Origin: Paramyrothecium sp. XJ0827
Taxonomy: Eukaryota; Ascomycota; Sordariomycetes; Hypocreales; Stachybotryaceae
Assembly (NCBI GenBank): GCA_020881915.1
Contig: JAJFPB010000003.1
Location: 4,588,001-4,652,000 of the forward strand
Direction of reading: 5' to 3'
DNA: 64,000 nt
Positions within the stretch are counted from its first letter, which is position 1. Every line of letters begins with the position of its first letter. Below the pieces are notes generated by a model that was given only the letters and a program-made list of their open reading frames with translations, did no database searches and was not told the DNA's origin. Shown one piece after another: positions 45,501 to 57,900 of the stretch. A program made the position numbers and the translations under genes.

Positions 45501-46941
45501 GGAAGCGGAAGACGATGGTCATCGAGATGTGGCGTGGGCTGAGATGATTGAGCCACGGCTTGTGCAGCGCGAGCCGTCACCAAGTTTGACAGGCACACCT
45601 AGCAGAGCCGAAGCTGCACCTGCTGAGGAAGTTCCAGCAACGAACAATCAAGACCCAGTCAAGGCAAAGGTAAGCGACACCCACGGTGGGCAGGATCGAG
45701 CGGCACCGGGCACGACCGAGCCCAAGGAAAGTGATGCTTCCTTCGCAATTGAATCTGGTCAGCAGATGCCAGGTGTTGGCATGTCAACGCCTGGCGAGGC
45801 TATACCGATGAGCACGTCCAACGACAGCTTGGACACGACGAAAATACATGCAGCGAGCGACGTGGCCAATAGCCCGACCCGCCAGCTGCAGGAGACGTCC
45901 CAGGCTGCTGCTCGCAGCAACAACGCGTCTGGTGTCCCGCCGATCATCGAAACTCCTCTCTCGAATCAAGGAGCCGCTGCTGACAATGCAGCAGAAGCAG
46001 GTTCGGAGCGGATAGCGTCGGATACGGTTGAGCCTCATGTGGATGTTGTCATGGCTGAGGCTGGAGGAGAAATTCCCGACTCCACCTCCAAACAGTTGGT
46101 CGAGGAGGTGCCGGACAGCAACGCAACCGCACAACAGACGGAGAATGGAACCGAGGTTTCACAAACGAGTATTCACAGTGGACGACAGGTCCAGCCGGAG
46201 GACGGGTTTGGGGATTCTATGGGGGACTTGGATGAGTTGGTCATCCCAGAGACGGTGCTGGAGGCCCACGCAACGCCGCCCCCCGAGAATGAGGCAGCAA
46301 ACACCCAAGTATCTTCGACGGATAGTAGTCCGTTCCCATCGATAGAGGAGGTGTTCCACACGGCTACCACATCAAGATATGCGACAAGCCCACTCAAGCA
46401 GGCTGCACGAAGCCAGCCGTCCAAGCTACATTCGGACCCTGCGTATGATGAGGCGATGCGGCGGCTGGATGAAGGCGAGGACTCGGATGACTCGCCAGGT
46501 AAGAGCAAAACGATTCGCAACCTCTTCCCGAACGCGACACAGCCGGCTATATCTACTGAGGTGCCGGAAACCAAGGGAAAGGTCGAGGGCTCGACAAACA
46601 CGAAGAGCGAGAGACTCAGGAAACGCGCTACGCCATTCAAGATGCCAGAGGGCAGTCAAGTCATCTCTCTGGAGTCGAGTCCCATCTCAGCACAAATCAA
46701 GGAGGTCTACGCAGAAGACAGCGACGACGAGACATATGAGCGGCAAGCCAACAAGGAATTGCAAACGGCAGTGAAGCAAGAGACTGGAGCACCTAAGCAA
46801 GGGGCGAAGGGGCGGAAGAAGGCCCTGCCTCGTGTTCCGTCCGCGACGGCGGCGCGGGTCCTGAAGAGCAAGCAACCGCTGCCCAGCGCAAGGACGGGCA
46901 AGGGAGCGAAGACGCGGCGCAAGACAGGCGAGCGGTTCTGA
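42575..46941 (+). CDS. coilin-like nuclear scaffold protein
   Basis: Two exons, 42575-42837 and 42891-46941, give 1437 residues. The N-terminal 90 residues (RLRLVVRR, WGLEDYAVELSDG, LKEGDQVVIRAL across the junction) form a ubiquitin-like unit comparable to the coilin N-terminal self-association domain. About 406-548 is an extreme Ser/Asp/Glu tract. A basic segment (KTQKRNARRREAKRKK) follows, then another (HKKKKSKGKKSK). At about 871-978 is a Tudor-like domain: EVKPGMVITWKQLLLS at its start, YDEETGERIYGKFEVP, and WAEMIEPRLV at the end, which compares well with the coilin C-terminal domain ending W-K-E-L-I-D-P-R-L. The rest is disordered. Coilin organises Cajal bodies and snRNP assembly in animals and plants. 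The order N-domain, acidic-Ser, basic, Tudor fits. Orthology is inference. Confidence 0.72.
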
Positions 46942-48174
46942 GCAGGGTGGATGTACATGGTCTATGAGGCTCGGAGGCCTTTGGTGAAGTGATACCCCCT
47001 TCTGTTATTTGCGGATCTGCATAGCACATTGTTGTAAGAGTACATAGACGGAGGACTGCATGAGAATGTGGCCGAGACGGCGACGAACTGCGATGCGCGA
47101 CTCGGCTTTGGGAGGCGTTCAGGGAGGATAGACAGAGTGAGCATTGCTCGTTTCGCTGTAACGAATCAGAGATGAAACTGATTTTTAGTGAGAAGAGCCT
47201 TGGTGCGGTCAGTGAATTCAAGTATTGTATGATATGTAATCTTCACATGGGTGGATTGAAGTGGGCGCCTTCACGTCTAGGATCGATCGACCACTTTACG
47301 CGCTCGCGCAGCTGCCCAATGGTCATATGCAGAGCCGCAGCAAAGCCTGTTTGTTCTAGGGGAAGAAAAGTTCGGCACACCCAGTCAAGCCCTTCCAGCT
47401 ACCTAATTCACCTGTCCACTGACTTGGAGAGTGGGCAGCGCTGAAACGGCCTAGACGCAAGGGGGCGGTGGATGATTGGCTGTCGTTGAAACCCACGCGC
47501 TGCGCTGGCCGCCCTGCAACGCACGAAGCCGTTCCTGTGGGCATTCGTTCGCCGTGAAGGGAAAAGAGAAAATGAATGGTCTTTTGCAGCAGACGTGCCC
47601 ATTACAAATTTTTGTTTCTTTGTGTTGCAAGATTATCCACTCCTGCATGATCTTCTCCTGTTTCGTGTGGACAAGACGGCTGGCGGATCGGTTGGTGTTT
47701 CTCTGCCCACTTACACGGCCCCTTGCACAGCGGCTTGGCGTTTGATGCCAGCTGTTTGCGTGGCGGTGACAGGACCTTGACATAAGACGTCACTTGATAG
47801 TTGGGGAGTGAATGGGGTTGCGAGTCTGCTTGGGCGATTTTAGGCTTGTTCGTGGGTGGGTGAATGGCGAGTGTCGACTCGATATATGAGTTGGTCACGC
47901 CCTTCACGCTCTTTGTCCGTTGTTCTTTCATCATTTTGCAGCAGACCCTGGAGGTTCACCGTCGGAGACACGCAGCACGTTTCCTTTCGTTTTCGTTCTT
48001 TTGCATCGTTCTCCTGCTTGACGCAGCATTCTCTCATTAATCGGACATCATACTCCGTCGTCCATCTGCTTTCTTTCAGGAAGCAAAGAAGCAATAGAAA
48101 TCTTCCGGCCGCTGCGCTCGCTACGAAGCTACCCTACACTATTCAGACTCACACCACCAGCGACAACCACCACC
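46942..48174. other. intergenic
   Basis: No supported gene. The last 250 bases are pyrimidine-rich and end in ACAACCACCACC before the next ATG, a typical fungal 5' UTR. Confidence 0.5.
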
Positions 48175-48672
48175 ATGAGGACCATAATCTCGATACTGTT
48201 TGCCACGCTATTGCTGCCTCTCGCAAATGCCCTGCCGGCGTGTGAATCACCCACCGCCACCATGCCCTTCCTCCCACCCATCCACCGGCAGCAGCCACCG
48301 CCCATCATCCACCCGACCGAGGCCATCTTCCGCGAGCAGCAGCCCACGGCGCCCGCCGCCGCTGAGGCTCAGGCCGCCGTCTCCGCGCCTCCGGCGCCTC
48401 CCCCGCTGCCGCCTATCCCTCTGCCCCCGGCCGTCGTCACGCCGCCGCCGGGCCAAGACGCCGCGCTGGCGAGCCAGGGCTACACGCAGGTCACGTACTA
48501 CAGCTGCCGGACGGCGGGGCACGGCGGCGCCGAGCAGTGCGGCTGGCACATGCCGATACGCAAGGTCGTGGGCGAGGGCGCGGCGCCGCCGGCGAGGGGT
48601 GCCGCGGACGTGAGGGTGGTGGTGGCTGCCGCGGGCGGGGCGGTGGGCTTGCTGGTCTTGGGGTTGCTGTGA
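48175..48672 (+). CDS. small secreted proline-rich protein, possibly GPI-anchored
   Basis: An intronless frame of 165 residues. A signal peptide (MRTIISILFATLLLPLANAL) is followed by a Pro-rich stretch (PPAPPPLPPIPLPPAVVTPPP and nearby, about residues 38-98), then a short Cys segment (YYSCRTAGHGGAEQCGWH), and a C-terminal hydrophobic tail (AAAGGAVGLLVLGLL) preceded by small residues, as for GPI attachment. No known domain. Probably a cell-wall or membrane surface protein. The tail could also be a plain membrane anchor. The start follows a good leader and a Kozak-like ACCATG. Confidence 0.7.
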   Translation: MRTIISILFATLLLPLANALPACESPTATMPFLPPIHRQQPPPIIHPTEAIFREQQPTAPAAAEAQAAVSAPPAPPPLPPIPLPPAVVTPPPGQDAALASQGYTQVTYYSCRTAGHGGAEQCGWHMPIRKVVGEGAAPPARGAADVRVVVAAAGGAVGLLVLGLL

Positions 48673-49331
48673 CGGGGCAGGAGAGTGCAAAGATGTGGGT
48701 GGGACGTGAAGGGATATTGGGTAGAGGAGAAAAGACCTGGAGGTGATGTGTGAATACAGGCTGTGGGGAAATGGAGTCAAGGCTTGGGAACTGGGCATGT
48801 CTGGAGTTTTGCGATGAAGCTGGTGCCGGAGTTTGGATGTCGTCTGCTTATAGATACCCAGCTGCTGGTCAGCAATTTCTTTTTTTTTTCCTTTTTTCCA
48901 ATGATTTGATCGACCGTCGTCCCAAAGAGCGTGATTGATATGCCTCACTAAAAACAATCATTAACGACAGTCACAGTTACAAACTTCAACCAGTCAAGGA
49001 ACATCACCAGGCACCTCCAGACAAGAGAAACAAAAAGACTGTTTTGGTCCAAAACCCGAAAAACACCTTTGATTTCATGCTAGTGTATCGAAGGCAGACC
49101 GTGGACGATAATGCCGAGCCCTCACTACTCCCCCGCCAACCAGCCGATGATTCTAGACATTTTTTGCTGCCGTCGACGACGTGGTCGTGGCGCCGGCGAT
49201 GGGGAGATGACGATGGCGGCACCCGCGGCAACCAAGTATCCGCAAGATGCCCAAGACCGTAACCGCGGCAGCTCCTTGTTCGCCGCGGCCCCTCCGCCTC
49301 CTGATCCCCAGGATATACAAAGACAATGCGT
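48673..49331. other. convergent intergenic region
   Basis: 3' regions of the proline-rich protein gene and the eS24 gene. A T run lies at about 48880-48898. No gene. Confidence 0.55.
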
Positions 49332-50271
49332 TTATTTCTCCTTCTTCGCCTTGGCACCCTTGACCTTCGCCGTGCCGCGCAGAGTCTTCTGCTTGTTCTT
49401 GCGCTGCTTGCCTGTGGACGAAATCGAGTCAGCCAACTGCCATCAGTTCTGACAGATTTGTTGTCGATGGTTTCCGCCGACGCTGCCACTGCCACTACCA
49501 TCACTGCTAATGCTGTGTATGCTGAGGCCAATGGCGCGTCGAAGAAACCATCAAGACGAACATCATCACCATCGACGGGGAGAGAAAACGTACGCTGCTG
49601 CCTGCTGGCACGCTCGGGCTTGGTAGCAAGGCCGATACGGACCAGGCGGTATTGAGGCTCGAACTTCTTCAGCGCCTCGGGTGAGTCGTAGACGAGGGCG
49701 AAGCCGGTGGTCTTGCCGCCACCGAACTGGGTTCGCAGACCGAAGACCTGGACCTGCTCCTTCTGGGCCTTGTACAGGGTGCCGACCTTCTCGCGGAGCT
49801 CCTCCTTGGAGATGTTGGCGCGGCCGGGGTGCAGGATGTCACTGTGAGGAGCAAAAAAAGCCAACAATCAGCCAAAAAGTCCCTTTGCTTGGATGGAAAA
49901 CCGAGTCGCGTGTGGAAGGAATTGGTCATGTCGTCGCGGCGGCTCGAATCTTTCTCAACAATTTCCCGGCGCAGTCACGCTGCCACGCTCGGGCGGCAGA
50001 CCCCGTCGCTATGCCGGCGCCTGTGTCGATTGATGCTGGGAGCGTGGTTCTGTGGTGCGCGGCTGTCGTCGATCGATGGATTTTGTTGAAAAAAGATGTT
50101 TCGAGATGGCTGGCCTGCTCCGACATGGCGGGTGGAGGGGGGAAAAAGACCAAGAGCAAAAACAAGGCAGCGGGAACAGGAAACTCACACGACCATCTGC
50201 TTGCGACCCAGGAGGGGGTTGCGGATGAACTTGCGAGTTCGCAGGGTAACGGGAGTCTCGTTGTCCGCCAT
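49332..50271 (-). CDS. RPS24: 40S ribosomal protein eS24
   Basis: Three exons, 50271-50189, 49841-49594 and 49411-49332, give 136 residues, the usual length. eS24 is a component of the small ribosomal subunit needed for pre-rRNA processing. Exon 1 encodes [18 protein letters not shown] and exon 2 [19 protein letters not shown] followed by [21 protein letters not shown], both diagnostic. Exon 3 encodes the basic tail ([19 protein letters not shown]). The first intron is long for this organism (347 nt) and the second is 182 nt, as often seen in fungal ribosomal protein genes. Several shadow frames overlap the introns. Confidence 0.95.
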
Positions 50272-50826
50272 GGTTGCGGTGTTGTTGTCGATAGGCTCCT
50301 GTGGGTGGATTGACGAGGAGGAAGTCGGTGATGGGCGTCGACGTGGTTTGAAGTCGGTGGATGGTAGGGCTTTGCTCACGCAGCCAATCCAAACGGGGGG
50401 GGCGCACCGCCTGCGAAAAAAATCCGAACGCCCCGATAAGTGTCGCTTGGGCCGGGTCCCAACCCTAATCGAGGCTCACGCCACGGCAGGGAATTCGACT
50501 AGCCGCTGCACCAGAATTTTGGAATTTTTGGTGCGCGCGGTCACGTGGGTTTGGTTTACTCACTGGAAGAATGTCGGGTAAGATCTCATCATCGCCACCC
50601 GGAGCAGTCCTCCAGGATTGTCCGATCCGTCCTCTCGATAAAACTACCCTAATTATTACATTCTGATCGTAATTGGTGAGCGCTTTGCGAAACTCCACAA
50701 TTTCGACCCGCCGCGACGACTTGAGCTCAAGAACGTCCTCACTTCAGACGATGCGCCTCTGTGACTAGCACATCAACTGCTGAGTGAATCGACACCTTCC
50801 AGCTCACCAAGAGCGGCAGCCAGAAA
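50272..50826. promoter_or_regulatory. divergent promoter region, eS24 / EFM3-like
   Basis: 555 bases between opposite starts. A G run lies at 50393-50402. No gene is supported. Confidence 0.45.
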
Positions 50827-51972
50827 ATGGCCTCGTCTCAGACCGCGCAGGTGGACCGCTTCTGTCACCAATACCTCCAGCTGGAACAGACCCTAGACTT
50901 TCCCGACGCGTCTCATCTGCCGCTCTCCGAAGTACAGGATGCCATCTTCAACCGGCTGTTCGCTGACGGCGCCGTCCGGTTCCCCCCTCCACCCCGGTAC
51001 CAGCTCAAGGCATTGAAAGAGCTGGTCGCCCGTATCGAAGCCAGTATCGACGACTGGGAAGAGCATGTAAGCATCGTAAAGAGCTTGGCCCACCCTTTGT
51101 GACTCTGTTCAACCTCCGCAATGTCTTGTCGTTGTTGCCGCATCCGGGTCGTTCTGACCACGATGCAGGCCGTGTCTGACGAGCTCATGTCTGCGCTCTC
51201 CGTGCTCTTGTCCACGCCCCTTCCACCCGAAGCCTCCTCTGTTCAGCAAAAGTGCTATGTGACGTACCACCTGTCCGCATTGAGCAGGGCAGCCCAAGAG
51301 TCGCTTGAACGCGCGACTGCAGTAGATGAGCCGCACATTATCCTCTTTGAGAACCGGTCGTTGATCTCGGCGGGTGGCACGACAGGTCTTCGAACGTGGG
51401 AGGCTGCCATGCACCTGGGTCAATACCTCTGCCAGAATTCAACCCTGATACAAGGAAAGCATGTGCTGGAGTTGGGTGCAGGCACAGGATACTTATCGAT
51501 CCTATGCGCCAAGTTCCTGGGCTCCGCCAACGTGATTGCTTCGGACGGATCTGACGATGTCATCAACAATCTGCCCGACAACTTCTTCCTCAACGGCCTA
51601 CAAGACTCGACCTACATCACTCCCATGGACGTCAAATGGGGATACGCATTGATGGGCACAGAAGAAGAGCAATGGAACGGCGGCCGGCCCGTGGACGTTG
51701 TCCTCGGCGCCGATATCACGTATGACCATAGTGTAATTCCGTCGCTCGTCGGCACCATTTTAGAGCTCTTTGACCTCCACCCCAAGGTCCAAGTCTTCAT
51801 CTCTGCGACGCAAAGGAATGAAAAGACCTTCCAAGTCTTCTTGGACAAATGCCAGGAGAACCGGTTGGCTGTGGAAGACATGGCTTATGAAGTGCCCGGG
51901 AGGCAGCAGCAGGATGGACCCTTCTACAACGACACTGTCGCTATACGGATATGCAAAGTGTCGAGATCATGA
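50827..51972 (+). CDS. EFM3: eEF2 lysine methyltransferase-like (EFM3/FAM86 family)
   Basis: Two exons, 50827-51066 and 51169-51972, encode 347 residues. The seven-beta-strand methyltransferase core is clear: LRTWEAAMHLGQYL, then motif I HVLELGAGTGYLSILCAKF (about 178-196), the acidic strand VIASDGSDDVINNL, and DVVLGADITYDHSVIPSL, the family-16 motif. The N-terminal helical part with RFCHQYLQLEQ and the block TYHLSALSRAAQESL plus ILFENRSLISAGGTTGLRTW fit the FAM86/Efm3 group, which methylates a lysine of elongation factor 2 in yeast and humans. It is cytosolic, with no targeting signal. Intron donor GTAAGC and acceptor GATGCAG keep phase 0. The general family is sure; the exact substrate is inferred. 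Confidence 0.87.
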
Positions 51973-54900
51973 GGTGCGGCCACATAGAATAAATAACTTT
52001 AAATTGAGTTTTCACCAATCTAATTGAAGGTGCACATAAAATGCTGGGCCATTCCTCCAGGCCGTGCTGTCATGAACAACTTCTTGAGTTGATTCGTCTA
52101 GGGTAGTGATGGAGTGATGCATTCTAGGTTGGATGCCTTTATCAGTAGCGTCCAATTGATTCGAACCCATGTGAGAGCTACGCAGTGGTATCCACAGCGA
52201 ATCTTGTTCCTACACAACTCCAAGATGTAATCTCAATCATATTCCGGAAGGATGGTTGCTAATTGTGTCGCATCATCCTTGCGAAATCCCTACTAACAAG
52301 CACCACTACAACCACTGCTTCCACCGCGCAACACCAGCAAACAAGCATCAACAGCGCAATCAATCCAAAATTCGCTGCTGTCTACGATCATGCTTCGTGG
52401 CGCAGCGAGTACAGGGAAAACTTTGCTTACTCGGAGGTCATATAGCCGAAAATGTCGACAGTCGTATAAGCGCTTCACAGTAGCCCCTGAAAGTCGCCTG
52501 GATCCTCATAGCAATCTGATAAATTGCTGCCCCATCTCTCGTGACCAACTTCTTCTGCGAGAATTGTTATGCGGACGCCATGAAAGTGCCTTTTTCAGCA
52601 CATTGATACGTCTAAACTTTTCGCGTGTTGGCGAATGTCACAGCTTGTTGAAAAGGGATTCACCAAGGCTCTGAGCGTCTTAGGATACTGTATAGAACCT
52701 GCTATGGGTGTAGCTTTGCTGACACACTCTGATATAAGACGAGTTTGCTGAAAACTTGGCGAAACGTGCATAAAAACAGCTCATGTCCACTATTCGTGGC
52801 CACGATATCGGCAAGGGAGCCGAGTTCAGACCCATATATCGTTTCGATTTGGCCGAGTCGCAACACCAGGAGAGCTTGCATGGGATTTCCCCACGTTTTG
52901 TGCTTAATCTATTCACCTACAAGTATAGAGCGTATTAAACACTTAATAGAACAGCGCATGGAGTGCTCCCAAATTTGAACCCTGGGTAACGAATCCAAGC
53001 AGGTATATTGACTCGATTCAACACCATGTCTCGCCACTTACAACAACAGGCGGACACGGGATATCCCCGAGAACCGACGTCAAGCTAATGGCTGATTGAT
53101 GCTGCCACATGTACTTGGCCAAAGTGTTCTACACGCATTGACGAGAACGGGCGGGCCCCCTGATGTCACCTCTTTCGAAGAAGGAATATCGCTGGGCGCC
53201 GTCATCTACCGAAAGATGACGATATGCAGTATCAACACATATGCCGACCGTATCTTCATAGAAGCGAATCTGATTAAGACCCGTTTCACTAACCACCTTT
53301 GCCCCCAGGATGGGGCATCGCCGAGGTTGTATATGACGAGGGCTTCATGGTCCTGGCCTATAGAGGATCATGAAGGCGCCTGGTCATGTCGATCCATGAT
53401 TGACGATTTGGAGGTTGGGTACACGGCGGTTCCATAGTCGCCTGGCATGCAACGTGATACTTGGAGATATGGCCATCGGCAGCTTAGACACGTTTGGTGA
53501 TCAGTGTGACGTCTAGAACTAAGAAGAGGGCTCCTGCGCTCTTGAATGGGGCCAGAGGTTTGTATGCTTTGGGCTGACAAGCCAACTCGGCGGAGGATGA
53601 GGTGCACCAAATTTTGGGCAGTGCACCACCAGGCAGCACACGTCTCCTCAGGAGGGTTGTAGACGTCAAGCCTGTCGATCCCCTGGACAATCTTTAACCC
53701 CGATTGTATATGAAGCTCTCTACGCCACCGATACGACTCTTTCTCTCTCTCGGTCCTTCCCGACGGACACACCATCCGCTCCAGTGAAGCATTGCGAAGC
53801 GAAGCCTGCATGTCATCATGTCGTACAGACGATGCCCAAGCTGCGCTACCATGTATGTTTGCTCGTCGGTCATCGCTTTGTCAAATGATGAGCGAAATGT
53901 CCATATACCTTTCTAGTCTACAACTGGCCATCCGCCAAAGCCCCTGAATGGCCGGCTACCAGCAAAGGGAGAGTCCAGTGACAGGTCCGGGATCACGGGC
54001 CCAAGTGACGAAAACACACGTGGGGCACTTTTCAAGAACCACCAACCCTTAGTAGAGCTGAGAAAGACTATGGCCTCTATTCATTTGCGACCTAGGGTGA
54101 CCTCGCGTCGGCCGACGGGCTCAGACGAGGGCTCATACGATGCCACAAGTAGCATCAGAAATGATGAGGCAGCCATGATGAGCTGTGTCCCTAGCATCTG
54201 CTTCACAGTGATTACCGCTGCTACATCGGGTTGTTGAGGTCAGGCCATGTTCTGTCATGGGGATGATGAAGACGGAAGGACAAACAGTGACATTTCCTAA
54301 AATCGATGGTCCTGTGGACTGTGAATGCCATGGATACAACGTGATGTAATATCTCTCCATACTTTCGATGGCCAATAAACAGATATGTGTGCTTGTTTGA
54401 ATGACTTCATGACTCTACGTGCGAGCTGGTGTATAGTCCGGATCCGTCAGCTTGCTGATCGCTGTTACAGCGCAAAATTGGCCACGTTTGATCTGCTTGA
54501 GTGATATTTGAGTATAACCGTTATCATGAGATATGAAACCCTGAACGGAGATGCCTAAAGCACTGTTGATCTTTTGTTAGCCGGCGTGAACGTGCCGAAG
54601 TGGATGCCACAGCCACATTGTGACCGGATGTCACGTCAAAACGAGTACGACCTTCAAAGTGTGGTGTGTTGCATACTCGCTGGGCAGGGATGACGCCGTT
54701 CCTGACAGCGAGAGCCCAACCGAGAACTCTTTGATGAGTGGTGATTATGCAAGATGGCAAAGGTTAAGCAAGCCCGGCGCCCATTGGTCCGGATGGCAGA
54801 CCGAAAACCAGTGGAGCGGCAAAAGACGACATGTGTAGTTAGGTTTGGCGATCTCCACAAGACCTCAGTGCGAGAGCCGACTGCACACAAAGCCCAGAGG

Positions 54901-57900
54901 CTGAGGTCGAAGACTAGGTCCAGACCTTGTACCGATCGACGTTATGTCATGTTGTCACTGAGCTCAATTGGCGAAGGAGCACATGACCCGGGGTTAAGCG
55001 ACGGAGGGAAGACCGTTAGGACTGACAGAGAAGAAAACGGGCCTCCGAGTGGTGGAATGGAAACGGAACGGTCTTCCGTCGAAGAGAAGAAAACGTGGGT
55101 CTGGACAAAACACAACGCTCTCCCGCCCGTGCCTCTGTGGATGAAGGCCTCATCGGGTGGGGAACGCCGGCAAGGGATGAGGTCATGGACCCAGCAGGAC
55201 GTTACTGGGGAAAGGACTCAACAACTGCTTCAACCAACCAGGATCGGCAGGGGGCCGTAATGCAAGGCTGCGAGCATGGACACCGATGATTCGGGCGATG
55301 TTCGATTTCGAAGGAAAGGGGTGGCGGAAGGGCTCCCCTTGTTTTCCCTTTTGCTATTAGAACAGCCGCATGCACGGTAGGGCGACTACCTGCCGATCAT
55401 GTTGCTCTTGGGAAGACCGCCGCGTGCGCTGGGGAATCCATGCGAAAGAGGGCCGGTATTTGCACATCCCCATCGAAATGGTGATTGTTCTATTCTTGAG
55501 GGAGGGCATGGGCCTGGACCTTTTGCTCCGTTGTTACGAGCCTCGTCGACAACTTGTCAACGGTACCAGCAATAGTCTTATCTAAGAACTGGCGTCAGCC
55601 AAGTGATTTGCACTCAAAGCACAGATACAGCATCTTCTGGCGTATGAGTAGCAGAAACGGAAAAAAGCAAGATTTTCAAGCGACTTAGTAGCGCTGTGCT
55701 TGCATACAAGAGGCCCATGTCATATTGCCTGGATGGATAGAGTAGCCAGAGAGTTTTGCGAGACATTCCTGACAACACGACAGGGCGTCCCTCGTCACAG
55801 GGCTGCTCGAACAACGTGGCCCAGCACAAGGAATGTCTCGGATATGGGCCAGGCTGCGGAGGTGTGGCTAGTGCTCCCAGCGAGACCAAGGATTTGGTCA
55901 TTTCGAGGAGGGGGGGCCACAGTGAGAGAGCATGGCGATGATGCAACAAGTCTCTTCCAGACAAACGGGAGGGCATGCCACCCCCCCATCTCATTCGTGC
56001 GAGGGACAAAAGGCCCCCAGTTTTCCTGCTATCTCACAGCAGGGAATCATGATGCACGACGCGACGGGCCAATGATCGGTGAAGCTCGATGGGGCTCGAA
56101 TGGGGGGGCGTCCAGCGCAAACGGGTGTGGCTGCTCACCGCTGCTGAACTCTCTCGATACGGGGAGCTTGTCGAGTTTCTGCTCCGCGCGTCCTGGTGTT
56201 GTGTCGTCGATGGGTGAAAGCGGAAAAAAGTTATGGGGATATGATGTAAGGAACCTGATTTTTTTTGTTCGACACCTCAGCTTTGCCATCCCACGGGTAA
56301 TTGACAGCATGTAGATGTTGTTTCGTTTTCGTAAAGCCAACCTGATATATAAACTGCCACACCCCAGCCCACGTTCTCCCTCTATGTCTGTACTTATACC
56401 AACCTTTGAACAAGAAGACAATCACGACTCTACGAGAACAGCACGACTTTGGATCACCTGCATAATACTTGATACCCGATCCCTGTGCGCCAACCTATCA
56501 CCCATCAGCTTGTTTATCTTTCATCTCTGTTCTTCTTCTCTTGCCGAGTAACGCCATTTTCTGGGCTACCACCCACCATCCGTCGCTTTGCAGCCTCACA
56601 CATTGGCCCCTAAATTAAGCGATTTCGATACCAGCATCCAAGATTACGATACTTGAGCGGCCTGCCAGGATTTCCTCTGATTACACGAAGCAAGCCACAG
56701 CGCGGCCCCGGAAGACAGAGCGACTATCGACCAAAGAGGGAACACCACGGACGCATCACCAGTTGCGAGCGAACTAACTCGCACAACATCCCACATCCGC
56801 CTCATGGTCTCGTAACAAAGCGTTTGCTCCATTCGACTCGTTCCACCTGGAAGTCGTCGACTCCTCTTGAGCGCGCTTACACATCCTCCATGTATCACAT
56901 CGACTCCCCTCCAGCAGACAACAGCTACGAGGAACCCAGACCCATCGCCAGCAAGCCCCGCCCCTACGTGCTGCACCCGCACCCGCGCCCGCACCCGCAT
57001 CCGCACCAGCACCAGCAGCCGCAACAGCTACTCACCAGCAACCCGGCAGCAGGTCCAGACGCCGCCGCCGCAGCAGCAGCAGCATCAGACGCACGCAAGG
57101 TCACGTTGCCGCGCCCAGGGCCACCAGGACTGCCATTCGCACTGCCGCCCGTATTCCTGGCCTGCAGCAGGGAGGCCACCATCACCGCCAGAAGCACCAG
57201 GAACTAGACTAGGCCGCATAGGCAGGCAGGCAGGCGGGCAGAAACTGCTACGAACCTGCAGGACGCTCTGCAGCCGGTCAGACCAAGTCGACGGGCGCCT
57301 CGTCCACTAAGGAGTCAGCCCCGACCACCAAAGGCCCTTGGCGTTTTCCGCCACACGCCGTGCCGCCCAAAATCCCACCCGCCCACTCACACCACACCAC
57401 ACCTCCACCTTGGGATATCTCCTGTTTCCCCTTGATCCAGGGCGGTACTTTTATTGATCACGCTGATTACTCCTTGGTCCTTGTTGCCGTGTTGGCTTTT
57501 ATTGTTGCGGTCATAGCAGCCAGGCCAGAAATTGATAGATTCGCTTCCCACGTGTGGAAACTTGAGAGGCTCGCTGTCCCATCCGGCAAACTTGCTCATC
57601 TTTCTCCTTCGTCACAACTAAAAACAGCACAGCACAGCACAGCACGTCCCTGTGGTCTGCCTGTGACCCGCGCGCGGCGACGCTCTCTCAGCTCCCTACC
57701 TTAGTTTCCTGTCCAGCGCATCGCGGCCTCCACATACACGGCAACCGTTCGCGAGGGCAGCTTCAGGTCGGTGTCCAATATTGAAGGCCAGGCCTTTCCC
57801 ACAGGTTTATTGGACGCACGTCCTCCACCTTTTCCCCATCACCAGAAACTCACCTGCACCAAGCCCGCGCGCCCGCGTCCACAACTGAGGTTATTGAAAC

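Noticed and set aside
52960..53000. TTGAACCCTGGG-type sequence suggesting a tRNA T-arm on the minus strand
   Set aside because: The T-stem does not pair, the conserved loop-closing pair is missing, and no acceptor or D-arm is found upstream.
54754..55260. 168-codon plus-strand frame in the 7-kb gene-free stretch
   Set aside because: No domain, signal or splice partner, and composition is mixed; treated as chance.
55700..56314. 204-codon plus-strand frame in the 7-kb gene-free stretch
   Set aside because: A competing minus-strand frame overlaps it, and there is no conserved-looking block.
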